Position numbers and translations under genes: made by a program
Shown: positions 15,108-23,161 of the stretch, piece after piece
How the letters are laid out: every line of letters begins with the position of its first letter
Position numbering within the stretch: the first letter of the stretch is position 1
From: Verrucomicrobiota bacterium
GTDB lineage: Bacteria > Verrucomicrobiota > Verrucomicrobiae > Limisphaerales > UBA11358
DNA length: 24,811 nucleotides
Reading direction: 5' to 3'
Assembly (NCBI GenBank): GCA_014860005.1
Contig: JACZKP010000175.1
Span: 1-24,811, forward strand
The notes under the pieces: generated by a model
Database searches by the model: none
The model's input: only the letters and a program-made list of their open reading frames with translations
What the model was told of the DNA's origin: nothing

Positions 15108-16544
15108 TCAGGGTTTGAACAACCGGAAGAACCGATTGCCCGGCGCCGGACTGAAGTTTACGGACTTGGTTGCGCCGTTGTCGGTGACGGTTTCGGTCGG
15201 CGTGGTCCAGTTGGCCGTGTTCAGATCGGTGTTTTGCTGCAAGACGAATCCGGTCGAGGGCGAGGGCCACGAGATGGTAATCAAAGCGTTCGCCCGGGCG
15301 ATGCTCAGTGCCGGATCAGAAAGCGCGAACAAATACGCCGCCCCGGCATCCGTTGCGCCCGTATCTTTCCACACGCTCCCAATGATTACGTGGTCGTTTC
15401 CCACCGCCGCCACGGACACGCCGAAGAAGTCCTGGGACGCGGGGGTGGGATTGGTGATGGTGTTGAGCAGCGTGCCATTGGTGCTGAACAAGTACGCCAC
15501 CCCAGCCCGAAACGCGCCCGTGTTGTCCTGATATGCGCCAATGAGTACGCGGTCCGTTCCGACGGCCGCCACCGCCCAACCGAAATAGTCATAAACCGCC
15601 GGGTTGGGATTGATGAACGTGGTCAGCAGCGTGCCATTGGTGTTGAACAGATACGCCGTCCCGCCGCCACGAACGCCCCCGTAATCTACGGCACTGATGA
15701 GCACGCGATCGTTTCCCACCGCCGCTATCCCCGTACCGAAATTATCGTCGGCCAGCGGGGCTGGATTGGTGAACGTGGTCAACATCGTGCCGTTGGTACT
15801 GTACAGATAGGCCAAACCAGCACCACTCGCGCCCGTGTTATCGTAAGGCGCGCCGATGATTACGCGGTCGCTTCCCAACGCCGCCACTGGCCAGCCAAAA
15901 CTATTCGCGATCGCTGGGGTGGGATTGGTGAAGGTGGTGATCAACGCGCCGTTAGTCCGAAAAAGGAATACCCCTCCGCTGGAAGGCTCACCGATGTTAC
16001 CGCCCGGAACGCCGGCAATGAGCACATGGTCGCTCCCCACGGCTGCCACACCCCCGAAACTGAAAGCTTGCACGGTCGCCGGGCTGGGATTGGTGAAGGT
16101 GGTCAGCAACACGCCATTGGTGGTGAGCAAATACGCTCGCCCGATCTGGCGCGGTTGGCCCTGGTAAGAAGCGGTGAAATTATACGCGCCGATGAGCACC
16201 TGGCCATTCCCCACCGCCGCCACTGTCGCGCCGAAGGAATCGCCCGACGGAGTGGGATTGGTAAACGTGGTCAACAGCGTGCCGGTCAGGTTGAACAGAT
16301 ACGCCTCCCCGGCTCCCTCCGCGCCGATCAACACCCGATCCGTCCCCAGCGCCGCCACCGAGCCGCCGAAAATGTCGTAGGCCGCTGGAGTCGGGTTGTT
16401 AAAGGTTGTCCGCAACGTGCCGCCAGTCTCTTGGGCGACGGTTGATCCCGGCCCGGCCAAAAGCGCGAGCAGGAATATAGTTACCCAGCAATCGAAAAGC
16501 CGGCGGTGACGGGTGATGGTCTCAGGTTCACAGAAAATTTTCAT
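15108..16544 (-). CDS. Secreted seven-repeat FG-GAP propeller protein
   Basis: A 478-residue protein with an N-terminal signal segment (WVTIFLLALLAGPGSTVAQ). It has seven repeats of about 50-55 residues, each of the form TTFTNPTP ... FG ... VAAVG-DRVLIGA ... AYLF-TNGTLL. This corresponds to one seven-bladed FG-GAP-type beta-propeller, as in integrin-like surface proteins. After it comes a C-terminal module, ITISWPSPSTGFVLQQNTDL to PGNRFFRLFKP. The preceding gene encodes a similar module, and two orphan copies lie at 13500 and 13711. It is the last gene of a three-gene operon, 18 bp after the previous stop. Probably surface-exposed or secreted; the binding partner is unknown. Confidence 0.88.
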   Translation of the reverse strand: MKIFCEPETITRHRRLFDCWVTIFLLALLAGPGSTVAQETGGTLRTTFNNPTPAAYDIFGGSVAALGTDRVLIGAEGAGEAYLFNLTGTLLTTFTNPTPSGDSFGATVAAVGNGQVLIGAYNFTASYQGQPRQIGRAYLLTTNGVLLTTFTNPSPATVQAFSFGGVAAVGSDHVLIAGVPGGNIGEPSSGGVFLFRTNGALITTFTNPTPAIANSFGWPVAALGSDRVIIGAPYDNTGASGAGLAYLYSTNGTMLTTFTNPAPLADDNFGTGIAAVGNDRVLISAVDYGGVRGGGTAYLFNTNGTLLTTFINPNPAVYDYFGWAVAAVGTDRVLIGAYQDNTGAFRAGVAYLFSTNGTLLNTITNPTPASQDFFGVSVAAVGNDHVIIGSVWKDTGATDAGAAYLFALSDPALSIARANALITISWPSPSTGFVLQQNTDLNTANWTTPTETVTDNGATKSVNFSPAPGNRFFRLFKP

Positions 16545-16562
16545 GGGAGGGTTTTGGTTGCG

Positions 16563-17555
16563 TTATGGGTTTACTGAAGGTTTTAACAGCCGGTAAAAGC
16601 GGTTGCCCGTCGGCGGATTCACCAAAATGAAATGGTTCGTGCCATCATTAGTCACGGATTCGAGCAGCGCGGTCCAGTTGGTCGGGTTCAAATCCGAGTT
16701 TTGCTGCAACGCAAAGCCGGTTGATGGAAACGGCCAGGAGATGATCGCGGTGTTGGTGCTGGTGAAGGAGATGGCGAGCGGCGGCGACGCTGCCGAGGGG
16801 GTGCCCAGAATCAGCATCTTGCGATTGGTGGTTTCATCGGTCGGTCCCCACGTCACGCCTCCGTCTTGAGACTGATTGCGCCCGTACGCCGCGGCAGCGC
16901 CGGTGGGCATGAAGTATGAAGCTGCGTACAGGATTTCTCCGCTTTCAACCGTCAGCACCGCCCAGTAACACGTATTGGCTGAGAGAATGAAGGGTGTGGC
17001 GGGAACCCACTTGATGGGAGTTTCGTAGCTGCTCGCCACCAATTTGAACGTGATGGGGTTGGTCGCCCCGGAGAGGTTCATGATCACTCCGGTGCTGGCA
17101 ACAGGCCGTCCGGTGGCCGGGTCGTGGGAATAAATATCAAGCCACACCACCGGCGGGTTGTTCGGCTCGCGGGTGTTCAAGAACAAGGTCACGGAGTCGA
17201 GCGAATACGACTGTGGTCCGAGGCAAAACTTATTTGCCAGCATGGTGGAGGGGTTGCCGATGGAGACGCCGCTAGAGCTGCCGCTCCGATTGTCGAAAAT
17301 CGTAGTGCTCTCATCCACCGGCGCGATGGCGGCAATGAGGCTCAAGAATTCGCCGGTGAGGGAGAAGTTCCCGCCGGTCATCGGGTCCGCCTCGGGCTGA
17401 AGGATGGCGCCGCTCACCGCGAACTCACCGCCGGTGCTCCTGCCGCCGCCACTGTCAAGGGTGAACCAGTCGAGGGAGTAGTTTTGCGCGGAAACCATCG
17501 CGGTCATGAGTAAGATTCCCGCGAGACCGACGAGTTTGGGAACGAATGTTTTCAT
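16563..17555 (-). CDS. Secreted protein with choice-of-anchor R-like domain
   Basis: The ATG at 17553-17555 gives 330 residues with a clear signal peptide (LVGLAGILLMTAMVSA, then QNYSLDW). Residues about 110-250 resemble choice-of-anchor R domains: YSLDSVTLFLNT, VWLDIYSHDPATGRP and SANTCYWAVLTVESGEILYAA. The end carries the same module as the next gene, IISWPFPSTGFALQQNSDL to GNRFYRLLKP, followed by four extra residues. This repeated module may be a sorting or attachment signal, by analogy with other C-terminal modules in exported protein families. Middle gene of the operon: 25 bp after the first gene's stop and 18 bp before the FG-GAP gene. Confidence 0.82.
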   Translation of the reverse strand: MKTFVPKLVGLAGILLMTAMVSAQNYSLDWFTLDSGGGRSTGGEFAVSGAILQPEADPMTGGNFSLTGEFLSLIAAIAPVDESTTIFDNRSGSSSGVSIGNPSTMLANKFCLGPQSYSLDSVTLFLNTREPNNPPVVWLDIYSHDPATGRPVASTGVIMNLSGATNPITFKLVASSYETPIKWVPATPFILSANTCYWAVLTVESGEILYAASYFMPTGAAAAYGRNQSQDGGVTWGPTDETTNRKMLILGTPSAASPPLAISFTSTNTAIISWPFPSTGFALQQNSDLNPTNWTALLESVTNDGTNHFILVNPPTGNRFYRLLKPSVNP

Positions 17556-17580
17556 GTTGCGTTGGAGCTGTTTCCCGAAA

Positions 17581-19401
17581 TCAGTACACGACGATGTGAA
17601 ATCGAGAGTCGTAGGTGGTACCAAGATCATCACGAGATCGGGTAAAAAAAACCTCCACTACGCTGCCGCTCACTGACGCAATCATTCCGACCATAACGCC
17701 GCGGGCGAAATCCAAGCTCGCCTGAGCTGTCAATGAAACGAAGCGATCCTCAACGTTGAAACCGAAATTGATCCTATAATGTCCTTCACTAGACCTCGTG
17801 ACCGTAATCCCACAGGGAGCTGTGGATACTGCGCTACCAGCCTGTTGGGAATTGTAACAGCGGACGACGTACTGGTTCGCTGGAAGGAACGGGTCAATGT
17901 AGGCCATCGCCTTGACGAAGCCGCCCTTGTCGCGCACTTGCACCGCATTCCCCTCCGCAAATACGGCCGTGCCCGAGGTACTCCGGCCGTAAACACCTAT
18001 TCCACCGGTGCCGGTCGCGTTCCCGTACACCGCAGCCGTGCTCGCCGCGGGAGTTTCCGCGTGAAGTTTTGCCACCGGCGCCGCCGTCCCGACGCCGACA
18101 TTGCCGGCGGTCGTAATGGCGATGCCATTGGCGGCCGACGGAGGCGCCTGTCCGACCGTCGCCGCCAGCTTGAGGACCGAGCCATCAAATCGGAGATCGG
18201 CGCGGTTGCCGACATTAGGGCTAATCGTCAGGCCTAACTCCGAGTTGGGCGAACCGAATTGAACCATTCCATTACCGGGCCGCAGCAGAGTGGCACCGTC
18301 CACTTCCAGCCGGTAACCCGCCGCAGGAGAACCGGTCCCGATTCCCACATTGCCTTCGGTGGTGATGGCGAGGCCATTTACGGCAGATGGAGGAGCGACG
18401 CCGGCTGTTGCCACCAATTTAAGTGTCGAACCATCAAATCGGAGATCAGCCCGGTTGCCGGCCGTCGGAAGGAGCGACATGCCCAGTTCCGAATTGGGTG
18501 AGCCGAATTGAATATTTCCGTTACCGGGTCTGAGATGAGTGGCGCCATGCACTTCCAGACGGACGCCGGCGGTGGGAGCGATCGTGCCGATGCCGACGTT
18601 GCCGGCGTTATAGTACGCATCGGTCCCCGCGAGCGACCACAAGCCGCTGCCGCCTCCGCTTCCGCCGGTGGACGCAATGGTCAGCGTGTTGCCGCTCGGG
18701 GTGATGGTCACGTTCGAGCCTGCCGCGAGGGTGACGTTGTCCGTCAGGTTGTTCAGGCTCTGAACGGCTGCGCCGGTTACCAGGGTGGTGGCAGTCGCCG
18801 CGGTTTCCGCCTGGGCCGCGTTCAGGCTTTGAATGGCGTAAGGGATGGAAGCCACTTGCTGGCGCGGCGCGAGCGTGGTGTAAACGCTGGCGCTGCCTCC
18901 CGACTTCACGCCGATCTCCAGGAAACGGGGCGAGCCATCGAAGACCGTCCCGCCAAAATCCAGCGTGACGGTGAAGACACCGTTCGTCACGGGCACGGCG
19001 GATTCGGTGATCGTGCCACCCTGTTGAGCGCCCGCGCCCACCGCGGCGGTGTCGAACAGCTTGAACTGCATATCATGAGGGCTGTTGACCGGGCTGCCCG
19101 CCGCAGTCAGGTGGCCCCGGTAGCTAATGGCTGCGCTTTGTGTCAGGCCGGGGATGACACCCAGCAGCAACAGGGAAACGGATAGAAGCACGGACTCGAA
19201 GCTCTTGAGGACGCCTTGGGCGGGGATGACGTTCCTTCTGTCTAGGAACCTGCGGCGGAGTGAGGGACCAGGCAGCAATTTGGTGAAGCTGCGAGGTTTT
19301 TTCACGAGATTTCCAGGCCGACCAGGAAGCCGTATCCCTTCAGTTCCCTGGCTGCCTTCTGTGGATCTTCTTGCGGCGTTCGGGTTAAGTTTTGTTTTCA
19401 T
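17581..19401 (-). CDS. Large secreted tail-fibre/adhesin-like protein
   Basis: A 606-residue protein. The ATG at 19399-19401 is used; the hydrophobic signal segment (VLLSVSLLLLGVIPGLTQS) is unusually far in, at about residues 68-90, so a later start is possible. The N-terminal domain (ISYRGHLTAAGSP ... IPYAIQSLNAAQA) is the type found before fibre repeats in verrucomicrobial and planctomycetal exported proteins. Then come GNVGIGT-P-RLEV repeats typical of phage-tail and adhesin fibres, including two 83-residue near-copies. Near the end is GIGVYGRSTSGTAVFAEG, a trimeric-fibre-like stretch, and a C-terminal domain that I do not recognise. First gene of the operon, with the shared promoter motif (19444-19472) and a 5' stem-loop. 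Divergent from kinase 2. Confidence 0.82.
   Translation of the reverse strand: MKTKLNPNAARRSTEGSQGTEGIRLPGRPGNLVKKPRSFTKLLPGPSLRRRFLDRRNVIPAQGVLKSFESVLLSVSLLLLGVIPGLTQSAAISYRGHLTAAGSPVNSPHDMQFKLFDTAAVGAGAQQGGTITESAVPVTNGVFTVTLDFGGTVFDGSPRFLEIGVKSGGSASVYTTLAPRQQVASIPYAIQSLNAAQAETAATATTLVTGAAVQSLNNLTDNVTLAAGSNVTITPSGNTLTIASTGGSGGGSGLWSLAGTDAYYNAGNVGIGTIAPTAGVRLEVHGATHLRPGNGNIQFGSPNSELGMSLLPTAGNRADLRFDGSTLKLVATAGVAPPSAVNGLAITTEGNVGIGTGSPAAGYRLEVDGATLLRPGNGMVQFGSPNSELGLTISPNVGNRADLRFDGSVLKLAATVGQAPPSAANGIAITTAGNVGVGTAAPVAKLHAETPAASTAAVYGNATGTGGIGVYGRSTSGTAVFAEGNAVQVRDKGGFVKAMAYIDPFLPANQYVVRCYNSQQAGSAVSTAPCGITVTRSSEGHYRINFGFNVEDRFVSLTAQASLDFARGVMVGMIASVSGSVVEVFFTRSRDDLGTTYDSRFHIVVY
18106..18603 (-). 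repeat. Two 249-bp tandem units inside the adhesin gene
   Basis: Units at 18355-18603 and 18106-18354 each encode 83 residues, from GNVGIGT through RLEV, LRPGNG, QFGSPNSELG, GNRADLRFDGS and APPSA to AITT. They are equal in length and strongly alike, so they arose by in-frame tandem duplication. A third, truncated unit (GNVGVGTAAP) follows. Confidence 0.85.
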
Positions 19402-19415
19402 GAGTCTTTTGCACC

Positions 19416-19436
19416 GAAACACGTTCATCGTGTTCC
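19416..19436 (-). promoter_or_regulatory. 5' stem-loop of the secreted-protein operon
   Basis: The minus strand forms an 8-bp stem, GGAACACG with CGTGTTTC, with one G-U pair and a 5-nt loop. It starts exactly 7 nt after the downstream promoter box and ends 15 bases before the ATG at 19401. Confidence 0.5.
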
Positions 19437-19443
19437 ACCCTGA

Positions 19444-19472
19444 CATGAGCCAAAACCCGGCGAAAAGGCTCA
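19444..19472 (-). promoter_or_regulatory. Bipartite promoter motif, copy 4 (secreted operon)
   Basis: Minus strand: TGAGCCTTTTC, 10-bp spacer, GGCTCATG. The upstream box has CC in place of GG, as in the kinase 2 copy. It lies back to back with the kinase 2 motif, 32 bp apart; the gap is a pyrimidine-rich run. Confidence 0.58.
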
Positions 19473-19504
19473 CCCGCTCTTTTCTTTTTTCTTTTCGTGT
19501 GAAA

Positions 19505-19533
19505 TGAGCCGATTTGTTCTCTTATGGCGCATG
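19505..19533 (+). promoter_or_regulatory. Bipartite promoter motif, copy 5 (kinase 2)
   Basis: Plus strand: TGAGCCGATTT, 10-bp spacer, GGCGCATG. If transcription starts 7-8 nt later (about 19541), an ATG at 19535 would lie upstream of +1, which favours the ATG at 19556 as the start of kinase 2. A weaker, bulged stem (19535-19541 with 19552-19557) covers that ATG. Confidence 0.55.
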
Positions 19534-19555
19534 TATGGGCGATGAACCGAACGCC

Positions 19556-22500
19556 ATGAAGCCCGCCTCCGCCGAGCAAGTCGTGTTTGCCGGAGCGCTT
19601 CAACTGGTCACGCCCGCCGCCCGCGCCGCCTATCTCGATGAAGCGTGCGGCCGGGACCACGCCCTGCGCGAGCGGGTCGAAGCCCTGCTCCGCGCCACCG
19701 AGATTGCCGGTGATTTTCTGGAACAACCCCCAACCGGTCTGACCGGAAGCGGCCCGTCCACCGTGATTGCGACCGGATTCCGCGAGCAACCGGGCGACCG
19801 CATCGGCCGATACAAACTGCTACAGCAAATCGGCGAAGGCGGTTGTGGCGTGGTTTACATGGCCGAACAGGAAGAACCGGTGCGCCGCCGCGTCGCGCTC
19901 AAGGTCATCAAACTGGGCATGGACACCAAGTCGGTGATCGCGCGCTTCGAGGCGGAGCGTCAGGCGCTTGCGATGATGGACCATCCGAACATTGCCAAAG
20001 TGTTCGACGCCGGCGCCACGGACCTGGGGCGGCCGTACTTCGCCATGGAACTGGTGCGCGGGATCAAGATCACCGACTACTGCGACGAGAATAGTTTATC
20101 CACCGAAGCACGACTGAGGCTGTTCACGCAAGTTTGTCAGGCGATTCAACACGCGCACCAGAAGGGCATCATCCATCGCGATATCAAGCCGTCGAACATT
20201 CTCGTCACTATCAGCGAACCCGGCTCGCCCGGCTGTCCCAAGGTGATTGATTTCGGTATCGCCAAGGCCACGACCGGCCAGCGGCTGACGGATAAAACTG
20301 TCTTTACCGCGTTCGAGCAGTTCATCGGCACGCCCGCCTACATGAGTCCCGAGCAGGCGATGATGACGAGTCTGGACATTGACACGCGCACGGACATCTA
20401 CGCACTGGGCGTGTTGCTCTACGAATTGCTCACGGGCGCGACGCCTTTTGACGCAAACCAATTGTTGTCCGCCGGCCTCGACGCGATGCGCCGGACGATT
20501 TGCGAAGTCGAGCCCATCAAACCCAGCACACGGGTAACACAGGAACTCACGGCGGCAAGGCGTAGCGCAGATTTCCAATCTGCCGTGTCGCCGATTTCCA
20601 GTCGGCAGCCGCGCGAAAGCTCTGGTGCGCCTGGCAAGGCTAAACGTCCGCAGGCTGGAAGCCCCGCGATACAGCAGATTGGAAATCTGCGCTACAAGGA
20701 CCTCATCCATGCTCTGCGCGGCGATCTGGATTGGATCGTGATGAAGGCGCTGGAGAAAGATCGCACCCGCCGTTACGAAACTGCCAACGGCTTGGCCGCG
20801 GACATCCAGCGTCACCTGAACAACGAACCCGTCGTGGCCCGTCCGCCGAGCAATGCCTACCGCTTTCAGAAAATGGTGCGCCGGAACAAGCTGGTCTTCG
20901 CCGCTTCGGCTTCCGTCGCCGTGACAATTCTGCTGGCGCTCGCCTTTCTGGTGGTCAGCAATGTGCGAACGGTACGGGAGCGAAACCAAAAGGACATTGC
21001 TCTCCAGGAAAAAGCCGCGGCCCTGGACGCAGCGCACGCGAGCGAACAGCGGGCCAAAGAGGAATTGTTTGCGTCGTTGCGGAGCCAGGCGCAGGCGCGA
21101 CGTTACAGCCGACAGATGGGGCAGCGCTTGGAAAGTCTGGCGGCATTGACCGAAGCCGCCGCCATTCGAGTTGATCCGGCGCTTCGGGACGAAGCCATCG
21201 CGGCGATGGCTTTGCCAGACGTGCGGCCCGGACCCAAGTGGCAGGTCTGGCGAACGAATTGCATGGCGATGGCTTGTGATGCGATGGGCCAGCGGTATGC
21301 AGTGCTGGATTACCAAGGCGTGGTTAAAGTTTGCGGCATTGAAGACGGTCGGGAATTCCATCGGTTCGAAACAAGGCGCGAAGGGATTGATCGTTACACG
21401 AGCCTGGCGTTCAGCCCCGACGGCAAATTTCTGGCGAAGGTGGGCGACGGACAACAACCGCTCGTATGGTCGTTGAACCGTGGTGAAGCCATACTTCAGG
21501 ATGCGCCCGCGGGAGCGACGGCGCCGACCTTCGACGCTGAGGGGCGGTTGGTTGCGATGGCTGACGGGACGGAGGTGTGCGCTTATGATCTGGCCACGGG
21601 TCGTGAATCCATTCGCTGGAGAGCGGCCGGCCGCGTGCATGCGCTACAATTCCATCCGACGGGTCGCCGGATTGCGGTGGGCTACAAGGACTCGCCGTGG
21701 GTTTCCGTGTACGACGCAACGAACGGACGGGAAATCGCTCAACTGGACGTGGGCACCGGTTCGCGCACGGTCGTCAATTGGCATCCGGAGGGACGCCATC
21801 TGGCCGTGGGCAGTACCGCTCTGGGCATTCAAATCTGGGACGTGGAAGCGCCACGCCGGGTGGCCCGGATGGAAAGTCACGCGCCCGAGGTGGATTTTCT
21901 CACCTTTCATCCTTCGGGCAAATGGCTCGCATCATGGTCGTGGGATGGCGTGATGTACTTGTGGGACCCGACGACCGGACGGGAGGCGATGCAGATTCCG
22001 CTGGCGGCGAATGTGCAATTCAGCCGGGAGGGCCGCTGGCTGGGATTTTTTTGGCCGAGCGACGATCAAGCGCAATTGCTCGAATTCGTCGCGCCGCAGG
22101 AATACTTCACGCTTCAGCACAGTTCCGCCGCAGGGCGCACCGAACTCCATGCCGGCGCAGTCAGTTCTGATGATCGGCTCCTGGCGGTCGCAATGGACGA
22201 TGGCGTCCGCTTGTGGGATTTGCCCAATCATCGGGTAATCGCGCTCGTGCCGTCCGGACTCAGCGAGGACGTCGGGTTTGAATCCGGCGACGCCGCGTTG
22301 TGGACCTGCGGAGAGGATAATGGGCTGCAACGATGGGCCCTCCGCCCGGCGGACACGAATGCTGCCGAATTGTTGCTCGGGCCGCCGCGGCGAATTGAAC
22401 TGCCGTTTCCGCCCACCCGCATGGATGCGGATCGGACAGGCCAAAAACTGGCAGTCGTCAGTGAGCCTGCGGGCCAGGCCGTGATATGGGATTTGGCCAC

Positions 22501-23161
22501 GCAATCAGCGCACGACCTCCCGATTCGCCATCCGCTGGCCAGCTATGTCGCTCTCAGTCCGGATGCGAAATGGCTGGCGACGAGCGGATGGCATTCGGAT
22601 CGCGCGCAACTGTGGAACTTGGCGAATGGTAAACTCACGCAGGACTGGGTGGTGGGTTTACAAACGCAAGTGGCGTTCACGCCGGACAGCGGGGAACTGA
22701 TTGTAGCGCGGGGTGGCGAGTTCCATTTTCTGAACGTCGAAACACTCGCAACCAGCCGCCGGCTGAGACGTGAGATCGGCCTTTATGCCGGCGCGGTGGC
22801 TTTTTCTCCCGATGCCCAACTCATGGCCATGGAAATGGCGCCGGCCGTGATCCATCTCAAGGAGGTTTCGACCGGTCGCACCGTGGCGCAACTGAAGGAT
22901 CCTTATCGGGACCGGTCCAGCCTGATTGTTTTCACGCACGAGGGCACCAAACTCATCGTGGGGTCCACTTATTCATCGGCCCTGCACCTTTGGGATTTGC
23001 GCGCCATTCGCACCCGATTGAAAGCCATGAATCTCGACTGGGATTGGCCGGAGTTTTCTGCGCCGCCGGTGGAGACGGCCGCTGCAATAAATCCTCGGCC
23101 ATTACGGATCCAAGTAGTTGGCGTGAAGCCGACCCTTGCGGCGCCGATTCACAAACCATGA
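19556..23161 (+). CDS. Membrane Ser/Thr protein kinase with WD40-like repeats (kinase 2)
   Basis: A 1201-residue Hanks-type kinase from the ATG at 19556 (19535 is the alternative; 19556 fits the promoter motif and aligns with kinase 1). The kinase domain has GEGGCG (93-98), K116, HRD (207-209), DFG (232-234) and the GTPAYMSPEQA activation segment, all intact. Residues 336-380 come from a palindromic element within the gene. A transmembrane helix (446-468) is followed by a helical linker and about 13 WD40-like repeats, more diverged than in kinase 1. It overlaps the downstream ECF sigma gene by 4 bp (ATGA), so both are translated together. A likely role is to modify or control that sigma factor in response to a signal sensed by the outer WD40 part; this is inferred from linkage. 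Confidence 0.92.
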   Translation: MKPASAEQVVFAGALQLVTPAARAAYLDEACGRDHALRERVEALLRATEIAGDFLEQPPTGLTGSGPSTVIATGFREQPGDRIGRYKLLQQIGEGGCGVVYMAEQEEPVRRRVALKVIKLGMDTKSVIARFEAERQALAMMDHPNIAKVFDAGATDLGRPYFAMELVRGIKITDYCDENSLSTEARLRLFTQVCQAIQHAHQKGIIHRDIKPSNILVTISEPGSPGCPKVIDFGIAKATTGQRLTDKTVFTAFEQFIGTPAYMSPEQAMMTSLDIDTRTDIYALGVLLYELLTGATPFDANQLLSAGLDAMRRTICEVEPIKPSTRVTQELTAARRSADFQSAVSPISSRQPRESSGAPGKAKRPQAGSPAIQQIGNLRYKDLIHALRGDLDWIVMKALEKDRTRRYETANGLAADIQRHLNNEPVVARPPSNAYRFQKMVRRNKLVFAASASVAVTILLALAFLVVSNVRTVRERNQKDIALQEKAAALDAAHASEQRAKEELFASLRSQAQARRYSRQMGQRLESLAALTEAAAIRVDPALRDEAIAAMALPDVRPGPKWQVWRTNCMAMACDAMGQRYAVLDYQGVVKVCGIEDGREFHRFETRREGIDRYTSLAFSPDGKFLAKVGDGQQPLVWSLNRGEAILQDAPAGATAPTFDAEGRLVAMADGTEVCAYDLATGRESIRWRAAGRVHALQFHPTGRRIAVGYKDSPWVSVYDATNGREIAQLDVGTGSRTVVNWHPEGRHLAVGSTALGIQIWDVEAPRRVARMESHAPEVDFLTFHPSGKWLASWSWDGVMYLWDPTTGREAMQIPLAANVQFSREGRWLGFFWPSDDQAQLLEFVAPQEYFTLQHSSAAGRTELHAGAVSSDDRLLAVAMDDGVRLWDLPNHRVIALVPSGLSEDVGFESGDAALWTCGEDNGLQRWALRPADTNAAELLLGPPRRIELPFPPTRMDADRTGQKLAVVSEPAGQAVIWDLATQSAHDLPIRHPLASYVALSPDAKWLATSGWHSDRAQLWNLANGKLTQDWVVGLQTQVAFTPDSGELIVARGGEFHFLNVETLATSRRLRREIGLYAGAVAFSPDAQLMAMEMAPAVIHLKEVSTGRTVAQLKDPYRDRSSLIVFTHEGTKLIVGSTYSSALHLWDLRAIRTRLKAMNLDWDWPEFSAPPVETAAAINPRPLRIQVVGVKPTLAAPIHKP
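20562..20695. repeat. Palindromic element with 22-bp perfect ends, inside the kinase 2 gene
   Basis: A 134-bp element within coding sequence. The ends are perfect 22-bp inverted copies (20562-20583 and 20674-20695), starting GTAGCGCAGATTTCC. An inner hairpin, CCGA-tttccag-TCGG, lies near the left end. It is read in frame as RSADFQSAVSPISSRQ ... QQIGNLRY without a stop. It belongs to the same family as the element at 13538-13679. AAGG occurs on both flanks, possibly a target duplication. Confidence 0.9.

Noticed and set aside
15102..16445. Long plus-strand frame opposite the FG-GAP gene.
   Set aside because: Its repeats only mirror the seven propeller repeats on the minus strand.
20096..21640. 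Long minus-strand frame opposite kinase 2.
   Set aside because: Antisense to the intact kinase catalytic domain; no start context or known motif.
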